Notes: a model not told the origin generated them from the letters alone. Counted from the stretch's first letter, positions 1-11,477 are shown. The stretch is 64,000 bases of DNA from Dendrocalamus latiflorus (GCA_017311315.1 CM029647.1:5092576-5156575), one strand, 5' to 3'. Made by a program: numbers and translations.

Positions 1-1221
1 GAATTAAAATTCTTGTCAACTTCTTGCATTGATATTAGGACGTTGAATCAGCCGTTGGAACACAATTCCTATTGCCGGCCGAGCCGGTAGTCCAAAAGGA
101 GTTGGATTCTGAAAGCAACAATCAGATAAGACTGTTATTAAAAAAAAACACGAAACGAACGGGTGATACGGATGTAAGGGAAAATCTTTCGGGAAAAACC
201 ATAGATGTACGAAGGTAAATATCACTATATAATAAGAGATTACAAATACGAGGAACTTCGGTGCTTCTCAACCGTGTAACTACAGGGGTACATATATAGA
301 CTAGGAATCAAAATCATGAATAGAGAAAAAACTAAATCAGAGTCGGATACGCTAGCCGTTGTCATATCTAACATGGCTCGATGTATACATCGGCGACGAA
401 TTCAAATCACACTTTAATAGCAATAATAAATTGAACAGCGATAATAAGTAGTTGTAGCCAGCATCGCATTGCATCACCTATGCTCACCCTGGACCAGCAG
501 AATTCTAATTCCCAGCTGCAGAGTTGCTTGGGAGAGCGAAGCTAGCTTCACGTTTTCCTTTCCGTTTTTTGCGACATGCCAATGCAAGCTAGCTACTGGT
601 ACTACGCAGTACGTCTTGTTTGACTCGCCCTCCTCCTTCCACGGGGCGCATTGTCGCGGCGCAATCAAAGTCTCGCAGACGTACGCCTCGATCAGCCGTA
701 GGTTGGACGAAATCAACAGCAAGTTAGAGCTCTTCTACGGTATCTTAAAATAAATATAAGTCGTTCAATTTTTTACGATCCAGTGGTTCAGATTAATTAA
801 GGTTTAGCAATACTATTACTCACTATACTAACAGTAAAATCTTTAAAAAAACAAAACTATAAATAAAACAAGTAATATAAGATTAATTTTTCTTGACTAT
901 AGTGTGATTAATTTTTCGCTCGATGCTGCAGTCACAAAACATGTGGAATTAATCGAAGTTTGACGGGTAATTTCTAGATACTCTTCTTCTTCTTCTTCTT
1001 CGGTTCTTCCCATCACGAGAAAAATACGTGTACGCCGATGCAATTCCGGATCATATCATTAGACTAGGACGATCGATCGGAACGGGAGGCATCGGGACAC
1101 TCAAAGGTGAAGTGCTAATGCTTGCTTCGACACCCAGGGAAACTCCTCGTTCATGATGCTCGAGTCTAGACTTGGAAGACTACTCATTCATGATGCTCGA
1201 GTCTGTGATCAATACGGCTTT
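1..1221. other. Left-edge stretch, no gene recognised
   Basis: This is AT-rich intergenic DNA with a CTTCTT microsatellite near 990-1005 and a repeated 21-base phrase at about 1151 and 1185. The only moderately GC-balanced piece is about 460-740, where an 82-residue reading frame lies on the minus strand (474-722) and a 94-residue frame on the plus strand. Neither has a recognisable family, signal peptide or promoter, so neither is called as a gene. Confidence 0.4.
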
Positions 1222-1461
1222 TTTTGAGTGGCTTATGGTTGAAATGTACTGTAGCTGACTAAAAAAACACTGTAGCTGACAGATGCTTATTTAGCATAAT
1301 TAAATTTAAAAATAGAAAAAATATTAGCCCATCACGTATAATACAAACAAATACGGGAAAAAAAGAACCGGCAAAAAAGCTAAAAAAAGCCAAAAGTTTA
1401 GAAAAAGATGAAATTTATGAATAGTAAAAAATAAGTCAGAAACTGAAGTCGAAACGAACGG
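1222..1461. repeat. Non-autonomous repeat, family A (copy 1 of 6)
   Basis: This is about 240 bp of AT-rich sequence with the phrases CTGTAGCTGAC, TTAGCATAATTAAATTT, and then CAGAAACTGAAG near the far end. Recognisably the same arrangement recurs at about 29395-29641, 29848-30110, 44950-45213, 47060-47325 (inverted) and 49065-49288. The copies diverge by base changes and small indels. No coding capacity is visible. It is probably a MITE, but I could not fix a target duplication, so the superfamily is left open. Confidence 0.6.
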
Positions 1462-2285
1462 GAGATAGTCTTCAGGCTTTCCTGGCGTATATACACCTGA
1501 AATAACCTGAGATCGATCGATGCGGGGTGTGCACGCCCCAGACTGCTGGACTTGCATGGAAGCCGAGCGCGGCGTATATACATTTTGTAATCGAGGAGAA
1601 TCATCGGTGTGACTAATTACGAACACGTATGAAAAATTCACTAGTTTTTTCTTTTGGCATCAAAAAATTTAATCATAGACTTTACCGAATGTGTACAGGA
1701 CAGAGAACTAGAATGAAGGCATAGTAATAACAAGCCTGATAGGTAGCACGGTGAAACCTTTTGGGAGTCCAAGTGAGGAGAAGAGGAGACCTGGGAAATC
1801 AACGAAATGACGAGCAGGGCTGGGTAAAATGCAATGGTCAGATGAAAATATTTTGAGAGAGGAGTTTTTTCTGGCATGGAACATATCAATCTTGGGCTTT
1901 GGCTTCTCTTTTGGAGCCAACTTATAAAGTACTAAAAAAATTCTTTTACAGTACCTTAAAATAAAAATATATAATCTTCTCATAAATCAACGATTAAATT
2001 TTATTTCTATTATGATCTTCCTACTACCAGTCAAATATACCGTAAAGAAAATATAAATTAAAGAGACAGTACATTACTAGTACTCGAACTCCACATGGAT
2101 GGTCGTACGATTTGGGCGCCTAATTTTGGGAGAGGAACGAGGAGTCCAGCTTAATAATACAAACAACAAAGCCGGGGGGATTCCCGGCCCCCGGCTCGGC
2201 CACGTCGCCCCGCCCGCGCGTCCGGCCGGCGCGTGGCGGGGCATTTTCTGTACGGCCAGGGGAGGTGTTTTCCTCCAGTTTTTCG
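1462..2285. other. Unclassified intergenic DNA
   Basis: No gene is seen. The GC content rises sharply at about 2170-2240 (runs of GGGGG and CCCGGCCCCCGG), just before a tandem repeat. Short open frames here share no motif with known families. Confidence 0.35.
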
Positions 2286-2556
2286 GAAATTACGTAAAGG
2301 TCCTTTTTCCTCGCGAAAAGGTCCCTGCAAAGTTTTTTTCCCCCAAAAATTTTTTTGGATAGCACCCCGCAGGTTCCCGAAATTACGTATAGGCCCTTAT
2401 TTACTTACGTACAGGTCCTTACAAATTACGTAAAGGTCCTTTTTCCTCGCGAAAAGGTCCCTGCAAAGTTTTTTCCCCAAACAAATTTTGGATTGCGCCC
2501 CGCAGGTTCCCGAAATTACGTATAGGCCCTTATTTACTTACGTACAGGTCCTTACA
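2286..2556. repeat. Two tandem units of about 135 bp built on TTACGTA palindromes
   Basis: The units at about 2286-2422 and 2423-2556 are near-identical in order and content. Each has TTACGTAAAGG, a TCGCGAAAAGGTCCC block, a T- and A-rich block, a CCCCGCAGGTTCCCG block, TTACGTATAGG and TTACGTACAGG. The second unit differs by small indels in the T and A runs. A further degenerate ATACGTACG follows at about 2602. The regularly spaced palindromic core is what transposase-binding subterminal repeats often look like, but no terminal inverted repeat was found. Confidence 0.7.
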
Positions 2557-2746
2557 AGTCCTCGATTTTTTCCCGAAAAACCCCTTTAGCTTTCTCGAAA
2601 ATACGTACGTGCCCTCGATTTTTTTTAAAAAACTCCTCACGAATTATCACCTCCTTTACTTCGGTACACACGGTGGCTGGCGCGGCGTGTCGCCGCGCCT
2701 ATGAGGCTAGTTATTACTACAACCGAGAAGGCTGCTTGGATACTAG

Positions 2747-4778
2747 GGGTCTGTTTGGGACTGCTCTGCTCCAGTTTTTCCATCTCTGCTCCACCAACTC
2801 CACCATGGAGCAGCTCCACTGTGGAGTTACTAGAGCACATGGTCCTGTTTGGTACGCAGCTAGCTCCAGCTCCAGGAATGTGAGGTTTCTCTGAGAAAGG
2901 TCCAATGTGCCCCTGAATGATGTTTGGTGTATGTTTTGATGTCTGCGGAGCATATGTAACTGATTTTTTTTGTTGCCAATTGAAATATGATGTAAAATAT
3001 TATAATCGCAATTAATTTATTCGAGAAAACCAAAAAACAAATATTTTGGTCAAATAATTCCATCCTTTTGTCCCATAAATTGCAACGTGCATGATAGATA
3101 ATTAACAAAGTCCATCATTCGAATACAAATAATTGTCCATAGATAACTAGAGAGGGAGAATGAATCTCTATGTTTCTACTAAAGAATTTCAATTATTTTG
3201 ACCTAGCCGATTGATAAGCATCAAATAGACAGGCACAAAACAGCACAATTGTTTTTACTGATTGTCCATGAAGGTACAAAACTACACACAGATTTTGTGC
3301 ATGGAGGCACATAAAGAAATCTACACATAAATCATCTTTGCAAGTTCTTATCAATCATTCTGCAAGGCAAGATGCCGCAATACAGATGGACCTATTTGTA
3401 CAAATTTATGAATCAAATTGGGCAAAATTACACATAGCCAAGATTTCAGAACAAATTGTCTGCATATTTCCAATCAACTCTGCAATTTGCCTTAAATGAA
3501 TGAAAATCTTGCTATACATGGGACAACTCTCCAGGACAAACCCTAGTCAATCAAAATACCTGAAAAAATGTACATATACATCAGTTAGCATGAACCTAAT
3601 TCCATCTCTAAAAAATGCAAACAAACTGATGCTAGTTCAGGACTACATGACCATGAGTTAGTTCACAACAAATTCACCTCAAGGAATCAAAGGAGCTTAA
3701 CCAGATTAACAGTCAGTAATCGGTGACAAGCTACCCTAATTGCCCACCAAGACACAAGAGTAGAAACATCACACAAAGGAGATGATGAGAGAACAAGTTT
3801 ACCAGATTGACAATGGGAAGTGCGAGACGAGCGAGTCGTCCTCGGCCGCGACGCAAAGCGCGGCGCGCGCGAGGTCGGCACCGCGGCTGATGGCGATGCT
3901 GGTCTCCGTGTTGACTCGCGTGATCCCCTCCCGCGCTGCCCTGGCGTGCTTGGTTGATACCCTCGCGGCGTCGAGCGAGTCGTGCAGCACCATCCGCGAG
4001 AGCCCGCCGCCGCCCCCGTCATCCGCGCTGGCGCAGGCACGGAAGGAGGACGAGGCTGTCCCCCCGGGTAGCTCACGTGCGGGGCGGCCGGCCCTGGGCG
4101 GCCAGCAGCCGGGGCCTGGCTGGAGAGCGTCGCCTGAGGAGGCCGCGACAGCCCGACCCTCGGCGCCGGCGAGCTTCCTCGAGTCGCGGCGGCAGCGGCG
4201 GCACCAGCAGCCTCGTCCATCACCTCGTCGCAGAGCTCGTCGTCGCGGCCGGAATCAGTGGCGGCGCAGGCTAGGGTTGGGGAAGGACGAACTCGCGGGG
4301 AGCCGCTCGGTCGAGAGAACAGAAGGGTCGGACGAGAGGAGCGGCGCGGCGCGGGAGGGGGCGGAGGAGAGGAGCGGCGCGGGTGGGGGCGGAGGAGCGG
4401 CGCGGCGCGGCGCGGGCGGGGGCCAGAGCAGAGGAGGCGCGGGCGGTGGGCGGAGAAGAGGGGCGGCGCGGGGCGGAGAAGAGGAGGCGCTGCGGGCGTG
4501 GGGAGGAGAGGAGTCGCGGGTGGGTGGGGAGGAGAAAAAAGAATCGAATCGGTATGGAATTGTGTAATGGCAGTGGTGGGTAATTACCCTCCAACTCCAC
4601 GAGAAGTTACAAAACGCTTGTTTCTGGAGTACCCCTTGAGGAGCTCCAGGAAAAACGTGGAGTTGGCCCTCAACTCCACCTTTTTCTTGGAGCGGAGTTT
4701 CTGGAGCTGGACCTGTTTGGCTGGGTAGTTTAGGAGCGGAGCTGCAAAAGTGGGAGCAGAGCAGTCCCAAACAGGCCC
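2747..4778. mobile_element. PIF/Harbinger-type non-autonomous element with captured gene fragment
   Basis: The element begins GGGTCTGTTTGGGACTGCTC and ends with the inverted complement GAGCAGTCCCAAACAGGCCC. A 3-bp direct repeat TAG lies at 2744-2746 and 4779-4781. The 3-bp duplication and the GGGCCTGTTTGG-type terminus are known hallmarks of PIF/Harbinger (Tourist-like) elements. At 2032 bp it is far longer than ordinary MITEs of this type (compare 386 bp at 41783-42168). It encodes no transposase that I can see. Instead its right half (about 3780-4560) is extremely GC-rich and gene-like while the left half is AT-rich. I infer that it captured a host gene fragment (Pack-type element). Confidence 0.75.
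3799..4223 (-). pseudogene. Captured GC-rich first-exon-like fragment inside the PIF element
   Basis: On the minus strand a 64-residue frame (3799-3993) starts MVLHDSLDAARVSTKHARAA and runs to a CAATCTG/GTAAAC junction that resembles a 5' splice site. An overlapping upstream frame from 4223 starts MMDEAAGAAAAAATRG. The two frames are offset, so a frameshift may separate two parts of one ancestral exon. Upstream, 4230-4560 is a G/C-rich 5'UTR-like tract. The parent gene is not recognised. No downstream exon follows within the element, so the piece is probably non-functional. The Arg/Gly-rich plus-strand frames over the same DNA are most likely shadows of the composition. Confidence 0.35.
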
Positions 4779-4899
4779 TAGAGGGAGAGCGATGTGGCAC
4801 AGCAATTAGGCAGACTTGTAGCTTCGATCTTCTCCACGCCACGCCTGACGGCTTCTTTGTCTCCATTCTCCAATTATTCCAAAAACGCTTGCAGTCTTA

Positions 4900-5180
4900 G
4901 GGCATCTCCAATGGTTATAGCTAGCAACTAACTATAAGACTTCCATATCATTTATATAGTACACACTAAAGCTAGCATTCTAAAGAACTATCTATAAGGA
5001 TAGCTATTTGATGCTTACATGCACACACAGAATTTATAGAGGCTGCCTCGTTTCGCGTTATAGACTAGTGCTTAAGGAAGAGCTGGCTCGATTTTTTTGC
5101 ATACTCTCTTTCCTCCACATAGGATATATGCTGATGTGTACATGCATATAGCCAGCTGACTCGGACCATTGGAGATGCCC
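4900..5180. repeat. MITE with GGGCATCTCCAATGG ends
   Basis: This 281-bp sequence starts GGGCATCTCCAATGG and ends with the exact inverted complement CCATTGGAGATGCCC. It is flanked by TTA on the left and TAA on the right, so a TA or TTA/TAA-type duplication is possible but not clean. It has no coding capacity. The right flank abuts another MITE at 5184. Confidence 0.75.
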
Positions 5181-5183
5181 TAA

Positions 5184-5423
5184 GGTCTGTTTTTTTTTGC
5201 TGCGGTTTATGACTTTTGGCTGCGGTTTATGGTTTTTAGACTATTTGTACGAGAGATTATAAAGTAATAGAAACTCACGTGCGGTTTTTGGCAATAAAAA
5301 TAAAGTCAGTAAAGTACATACTACAATTAACTGGTAGACCCTATCTTGAAAAAATACTCCGCTTAAAAATTAGTTACCGTAGAAAAGTCAAAAAGCAGTT
5401 TTTAAAAGCTGAAAAGAACAGGA
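5184..5423. repeat. MITE family B copy directly upstream of the peptide gene
   Basis: This copy starts GGTCTGTTTTTTTTTGCTGC and ends AAAAGAACAGGATC. It shares internal blocks (AGACCCTATCTTGA..., AAAATACTCCG) with the clean copy at 22996-23237 and with copies at about 23380-23600, 24948-25176 and 33607-33849. It ends about 20 bp upstream of the TATA box at 5443, so it forms the immediate upstream promoter sequence of the gene at 5589. Confidence 0.7.
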
Positions 5424-5442
5424 TCTTAACTTCTCCTCGGCC

Positions 5443-5450
5443 TATAAATA
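5443..5450 (+). promoter_or_regulatory. TATA box of the CEP/PIP-like peptide gene
   Basis: TATAAATA occurs in a CCTATAAATACTCC context, 139 bp before the ATG at 5589. With the usual 25-35 bp TATA-to-start distance, this predicts a 5'UTR of about 110 nt. It is the only good TATA element near this gene. Confidence 0.6.
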
Positions 5451-5588
5451 CTCCAATGTTGCTCACATTCTCCTTGCCAAAAAAAACCCCATACACGATC
5501 AAATTAAGAGCCTGGCCTTGCCTAGCCAGCAAGATCCACAGACTTCCCTCGCCAAGGAAAAAAATACAGACTTTGACGACTGCATACC

Positions 5589-5885
5589 ATGGCTTCTCCA
5601 CGCGCGGTTGCGATCGCCTTCGTGTTCCTACTAATCTTGGCGTCGTCACCTTCTCTTCTGCAGGCCAGGATGATGCCGGATGATGATCAGGGGCTACAAG
5701 TGCATGGCAAGACGAGCTCTTCCACACTTGGTACCAGAGCTACTATTGTCGTCTCGTCTTTGCAACATGCGCTCCAAGAAAGACGACCGCCGCTGTTGCT
5801 GTCGCCGCCGCCGGCGGCCGCCGTTGCCGGGCGCCGCAGCAGCCGGATGCTCGGGTCGGTGCCGAGCCCTGGCGTTGGCCACTAG
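5589..5885 (+). CDS. Secreted signalling-peptide precursor, CEP/PIP type
   Basis: This is a single-exon precursor of 98 residues. Residues 1-26 form a clear signal peptide (basic/polar start, hydrophobic core AIAFVFLLILA, small residues before RMM). The middle is variable and rich in Ser, Ala and Pro. The protein ends exactly with RMLGSVPSPGVGH and a TAG stop. This layout, signal peptide plus variable spacer plus a short conserved C-terminus ending SPGxGH, is the known plan of C-TERMINALLY ENCODED PEPTIDE (CEP) precursors and is related to PIP/IDA precursors. Those are cleaved and hydroxylated to give about 15-residue apoplastic ligands for leucine-rich receptor kinases. The sequence lacks the fuller group-I CEP core (D-x-R-P-T), so it fits a group-II-like CEP or PIP-like peptide better. 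A TATA box at 5443 supports expression. Function is inferred from layout and motif only. Confidence 0.72.
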   Translation: MASPRAVAIAFVFLLILASSPSLLQARMMPDDDQGLQVHGKTSSSTLGTRATIVVSSLQHALQERRPPLLLSPPPAAAVAGRRSSRMLGSVPSPGVGH

Positions 5886-6257
5886 GCTTTTCGTCTACAA
5901 GTATATATATGTGAGCGTTTGCCAATCTAGGAGATTTGTAACGAGAGATATGATCTATATATACGGTAAACTCAATATTCTGCTGAATCTACTCTGAGTT
6001 GATATCGATGTGGCTGGGACGTTTAATTCGTGATTCATTTGGCGTACGTCCCTAGCTTCGAATTGGCGCAAAACGACCTGATTGGATGCCTGTGTAGTTG
6101 AATTTTTTCCACGTCGCGCCGAAGCATCACTTGCTTAGACTTCGTTATATAGGTTACTTGGCTTGCATCGATCCCGGTGCATTGCTGATCTCCATGTGCT
6201 TGTGGTGATTAACCTGCTGCAATGGCGAAGATGACTAGGTGTTATCTTGATTCTGGA

Positions 6258-6925
6258 GCAAAATTTCCCCAAGAAAATAGGGAAATGTGACGTGATGTGT
6301 TGTTCCTATTTTCTAAATATGCATACTTAGATGGATAACGCTGCATTCGTACATGACTACATTATAACACTCTAAAGATGTGGTTTGTTGCGAAATGACA
6401 TTCCTGTCACGTTTCCCATCTGTGACATCTGTTAGCCCTATCAAAAGACCAAATTGCCTCTCCAGACTTGCTGCTCGTCACCATCACCACCGCTTGCACT
6501 GAAGGCAGGGACACGGCCACTATGGCTCGCCTGAGCTCAGGCCACTGCCACTGTCGCGCAATTGAAGTCACCGCCGCTCAGTGGAGGTAAAATTTTTTTG
6601 GAACCTGGACAAGCCAAACTACGATAAACATTTGATTGAGATATACTATCTTTAATTTCAGTGATTGTAGAGAAATTCTACTGCGATTTGCTGGCGAGCT
6701 TGGAGGGCCACCGCTGTTACGGATGGGAGCAGTAGTCGCATCCACGCACATCCCCGCAGCTGCTGGGATCCAATTGATTTATCCAATAGAATCGAATGGC
6801 ATGCCGGCAGGGTAGTGGCGGATGGAGAGGACTAGACATTCAGAGTGTTATCATGCATCCCGTTACGAATGCAGTGTTATCCATCAAACTATGCATGTTT
6901 GGGATGTCATTGAGCAAATTTTCTC
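6258..6925. repeat. Foldback (inverted-repeat) element, about 670 bp
   Basis: The left arm (about 6258-6380, containing GATGGATAACGCTGCATTCG) is matched by an imperfect inverted copy at about 6836-6925 (reverse complement containing GATGGATAACACTGCATTCG). The middle (about 6440-6830) is non-coding and mixed. It is probably a non-autonomous DNA element. No target duplication could be fixed. The stretch 5886-6257 before it is the 3' flank of the peptide gene with nothing recognised. Confidence 0.6.
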
Positions 6926-8888
6926 ATTTTTTAGGTCTATTTCAGAGCATACCTATATTAACCCAACTAGCTTGATCTTCTTCTTCTGACCCATGGAATT
7001 GCCCGCGTCTTGGTTTTAGGTTTCATTACCGGTGACCAGAAAACTTGGAAGTGGTGTTGCTATTCCGACTAGTTAAAACACCCAAAAGTCTTTCACCCAA
7101 CATGGCAACATACGAAGGGTTTCCGGTCGATTCCGCGGTGGCTTTTGGAGCCTGAGGCCAAGGGCTTCAGCCCACCCGTCTGCGCTTATATGCTCTCTTG
7201 AAAATTAAATCGTACAAACTTGAAGGAATATAATTAGTAGTGAGGTGATGGGCTGTCCTTTTTACTTTTAGAGAGAGCATTAACGCACACAAGCATAAAC
7301 CCGTTTTGAAAGGGAACTGCTAGTGGACGGTATTTTGTTGGAAACGTTTCTAATGGCATAGAACTTCACTAAGTTTCGCCTCTCCTCCCTACAACTCCGC
7401 ACCCCTCCTTTACCCCCCCCCCTCCTGTCCCCTCCTCTCCCACCCATGGTCGACGGCGACCTTGCCACCTCACCGTGCCGCCATCTTGCCCTCCTCCTCC
7501 GCCCCGTCTCACCCAATCTAATATTCAGTACACCGCCGCCTTGCTATGCCTCCCTTTGCTGCCGCCCAACGCTCTCCGCCGTAGCCCCACCATCGGACCA
7601 CCGCCTCTTCGGCCTCCATCTACATCTAGGATTCGTAGTGAACCCGTTGGTGGTCGTAGTGTCACCGGAGCTCGGGAAGATAGGGGAAAGAGAGGTAGAG
7701 CGCTAGAGCAATCGGTGCACCATCAGCACTAGAGTTCAGGTAGCCATTCAACCTCGCCCTTGCAGGGGATGATCAAATCCTGCAGCGCCACGGTCGGGGA
7801 TGATGATATGTGATGGTGCCATATCCGAGGACTGCAGATCCAGTGATGGCGGCAACCCCTAGTCGGCGTGAGCAAGAGGGACAAGATAGATCGAGAGAGA
7901 GCTATACAATCGACCCTGCCATTATTGCCAATTGCATCTCGCCAGGAAAACGAAGCGTAGAACAACAGTAATAAACTCCTTCCGTGCATTCAGATCACAT
8001 GCAAATTGCCGAACAAACCATTCTGTGGTCGATAAAGAACAGAAGGGGTTAATTCTAGCTACTAGGCATATGTAGGCAGAAACCAGGGGAAAAAATGTTC
8101 AGTCTAACATATAAAATCCTCTTGGTGCAGGTCTGGAGCTGCTGCTGCTGCTTCTTGTTTTGAGCGGCTTTGACCGGGGAATTCTTGTTCTTGAGGCTCC
8201 AGTCCAGCCTGCACGCGTGATCGGCTGGCCGCGTGTTGTACCAGAGTACTCTGGTGCCTGCTTCGATCTCGCGCTACGCCGCGCCGTTGTGGGAAGTGTC
8301 AGGTATACGAAGAGCAGGCAGGACTGGTTGTTTGTATGCATAGGGAATCGTTTGGGTGTGCTGCGTGCAATGCGGTTGAAGTTTTTAAGGAATACGTGGG
8401 CCTAGTTGTGTAGCGCGGCCCGTGAACGCGTTGTGTGCGATGGTTTTGTTAGGAGGCTGGCGTTTTCTGAAGTGTGAAGGCGGCATAGAGGACACAATAA
8501 GTTTCGGTGGTAGCGGATCTTCGTCGAGCCGGTTGGCGTAGTTTGGTTTAGTATTAGCGCTGTGTTATGAATGTGTTACACTACATGCAAAGTTTCATAG
8601 ATAACATATCTAAATTCCGAGGGCAAATATGGAGAGAAGACCCTTGAACAGACAACTATTTTTCTTATGATATAACATTTCATAGTCTCCAGAACATTCA
8701 CATTGCATGTGAAGTATCTAACAAATTTCCATATAAACTAATCAAAACAAACACTAAACTAAAAATGCAAATATCAAAACTATATGGAACCAAACAGAAA
8801 TATGGACCTATGGCAAATGGGGAACATATTTTTTATATAAAAAGGAAGATTAGCTGCCACCTGCCAACATAAGAACTGAGAACACACA
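6926..8888. other. Intergenic stretch with a CT-rich, gene-like island
   Basis: No gene is recognised. At about 7370-7720 a pyrimidine- and GC-rich island (a run of nine C near 7416) gives several overlapping frames of 78-86 residues on both strands, but none has a family signature. It may be a relic 5' exon or a captured fragment. At about 8100-8450 there is a second GC-rich patch with a CTGCTGCTGCTGCTTCTTG repeat. From 8560 to the LTR boundary at 8889 the DNA is AT-rich and featureless. Confidence 0.35.
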
Positions 8889-11085
8889 TGTAACATCCCA
8901 AAAATTTGCTTTCTGTAAAAATTTAATTTCAAATTAATTATTTTAAAGTATTTGAATTTTCTGTGATTTTCTTAGTTTTATTTGGAGTTATCTGGATTTT
9001 ATTTCAAAGCTTTAAATCAAGAAATGTATTTTTAATATTTTATTAAAGCCAAAAATAGTTCATTTGATTTTTCCCAATCTTCCCTGAATTTTAAAATAAT
9101 TTTTGAGAATTTTCTGGAATTAAAAATCAATTTTAAAAGTTAAAAAATATTTTATAAAATTATTAAAGGCAAATTTGAATATAAAAATATTTTTCCTAAG
9201 TCTAAAAGAGCTCCAGAAATATTATATGAATTTTCTGGAATTTTTAGACATTAATTATTATTTTCTAAGTATTTATAATGTTTCTAGTATTTTCTGAAAA
9301 ACAATCCAAAAATAAAAAATCAATTTAATCTCAGCTTGCCACGTGTCGTTCTCGGATTAAATCCATCCTTTCACGATCTAATCCTAGCCATCCATAGTCG
9401 CTTACCCCTTCATTCAATCCAAAGGCCTTGATTCATTCACTTGCCACATTTCACCAATCCGACGGCCGGTACCCCTTCACTTCCACTCTCTCACTGACGC
9501 ATGGACCCCACATGTCATATGTTTCTTCTATCTCACCTTCTTCCTCCTCTAGCCCTCTCTCTCCTCCTCCATTAGAGCCGAATTAGAGCTCTTAATTGCG
9601 GCAGTTTCTTGCCCTTTTAATCCCCGAGCAAGTGCGCAATGAAAGTCCCTAATCACCCCTCTCTAATACCGGCCATTTCCCGTCCTTTAACCCTCTCTAA
9701 AATCGCCGGCCGCTCCTCTTCTTTCTCCACCTATAAATCCATCTCCCATGCGCGATTTCCTCCGCTTCGGCCTTTCCTCTCTCCACTGCCCTCCCCCACC
9801 TTTCGGCCATCGCCACCGACCGTCGGAGCCGCCGCCCGTGCCACTAAAAGCCGCCGCCGCCGAAACACTCTCTCTCCTACACGCGCGCCGCCGCTTTTTC
9901 GTGCCGCCGTCGCCTTCTCCAGCCATCTCCCCAGCCGCCGCCGGTAAGAGCCGCACCCCTTCGGTCTCCCCTTCCCGCACCGCCCCTCTATTCGTTCCCT
10001 AGCGCACCCAAACTCCATAGCCGCCACCTCTCTGTCTACTTCGTGTATTTCTTCATTAGGTATTAGCATCTCCTTTGCTTATTATTGCTTGATGATACTT
10101 CTTTGTCACAAAAGAACAAATGCTCACTTGGTAGGTGGTGGGTTCGATTCCTGGGCAAAGCATTTTTCGGTTAGCCTTGCCATTTTATATCTCTAGTCAA
10201 TGACAAGCGAGACCCACTTGTCATATATTATTAAAAAATATGTACTCAATGACAGCCGGGCCCCACACGTCACTCAAAAATATCCAAAAATCAGCCAAAA
10301 ATAAGATTCCAGATAATATTCCCTCGGTTTTGCATTTTTGGAATTTCTAATTCATTCAAACTTCCAATCGCTCGTTCCCCGTCGTCCGAACTCCGAATCC
10401 AGTGATTCAAATTTCTAAATTCGTATAAAATCATAAACTTTCTTGCGGTACATATTTTATATTTTTGTGATTTTATTTGTATTTATTTGTTTGTTTTGTC
10501 GTTTCACGCGTAGAACCCGACGTCACCGAAGAGTTTGTCGAGCCGCAGCAAGAGGGACTAAATAGCGCGCAAGAAGACAAGTCTCCTTTGATCATATTGG
10601 ACCTATGTTTGAGAAATGTTTTTTATTATTTTAATTTTAATTGCATTGCTAATTACATAAAAACATTAGTTACTATATTAAGGTATTAGTAATACAATCT
10701 TGTTATGTCTTCAATTGAAGTTGAATGCCATGTACCTTTGTAACCTTAGGATTTTTCTTTGTCTCCATAATGAGATTATTATTAAATCTTTGACAAATAT
10801 TAGAACGGTAGTAAAATGCTTAGTCATGCTATTTAACCTTTGTAATCTTGGAATGGGAAATTATAATTCTTTAAACTAGTTTTTTGTATTCAGAAATTTA
10901 GTGGTGATTGGTGTTGCCACTGTTCTTTTAAAATAAATTAAAATGTAAAAGTTGTTTTAGACCGGAACGGATGATTGGTTTGAATTGGTGCGGTAAGCAC
11001 GAGATCTTATAAAGTGTATGTTCCGCCCTAGTCAATTAACGACCGACGTTTGTAATTGTCCAGACTGAGCACTACCGTACAACCC
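8889..11085 (+). repeat. Left arm of the 2.2-kb inverted repeat
   Basis: This arm pairs with 12640-14814. Matching landmarks in both arms, in inverse order, are TGTAACATCCC ends, TTGCCACGTGTCG, GACGCATGGACCC, a GC-rich exon-like block (9750-9960 against 13745-14000) and CTGAGCACTACCGTACAACC. Comparison by eye over about 200 bp suggests mostly matching bases with scattered substitutions and small indels. Confidence 0.8.
9732..9738 (+). promoter_or_regulatory. Probable LTR TATA box
   Basis: TATAAAT lies in a CCACCTATAAATCC context within the left arm, ahead of a GC-rich leader. The corresponding place in the inverted arm (about 14000) has a different sequence (ACATCATTCTCC on the LTR sense strand), so that copy has lost the TATA element. 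Transcription would therefore start mainly from the left arm and run rightward through the loop into the inverted arm. Confidence 0.5.
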
Positions 11086-11477
11086 CAGTACTCATATGGC
11101 ACAAGAGGGGGCTTCTGACTGGGTGGATTTAACCCTTCAGTGGTGAAACCTCAGCGGGTGGTGTCTAGCTAGATTAGAGCGAGGTAAAAACTTTGTGATA
11201 TTTTATCTGGGTCTCATACCAAATGAAGTATGGTGACTATTAGGATAATTTATCTCTTGGGGATAAAGTTGTACATCCTCTGCAGAGTGTCAAACTATTC
11301 GAACAGCCGTACCCATGGTCAAGGGTGGGCAAGGAATGCATTCACATGGTAAATTTTGGTTTTTGTTTTAATAACAAAAGTTTTGGTATTTCGAGTGGAG
11401 GGAACTCTCGGAAGGGTATCCTGGCGGTTGGAGCCAGTGCGGGTGGATGGAACCGTTGTTTTGAAACTTAACGGTTA

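Noticed and set aside
469..753. Small secreted protein gene near the left edge
   Set aside because: Neither strand has a convincing signal peptide, conserved C-terminal motif or well-placed TATA box.
3782..4567. 261-residue Arg/Gly/Ala-rich plus-strand frame
   Set aside because: The composition simply reflects GCG/GGC repeats in the captured GC-rich tract. There is no domain, and the start lies in transposon sequence.
9639..10069. Several 84-112 residue frames on both strands, mirrored at 13745-13999
   Set aside because: They are the GC-rich leader of the LTR present in both arms. No gag or other retroelement domain is visible.
10118..10166. Possible tRNA gene
   Set aside because: A B-box-like GGTTCGATTCC is present but no foldable 72-90 nt cloverleaf or intact A-box is apparent. 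It sits inside an LTR.
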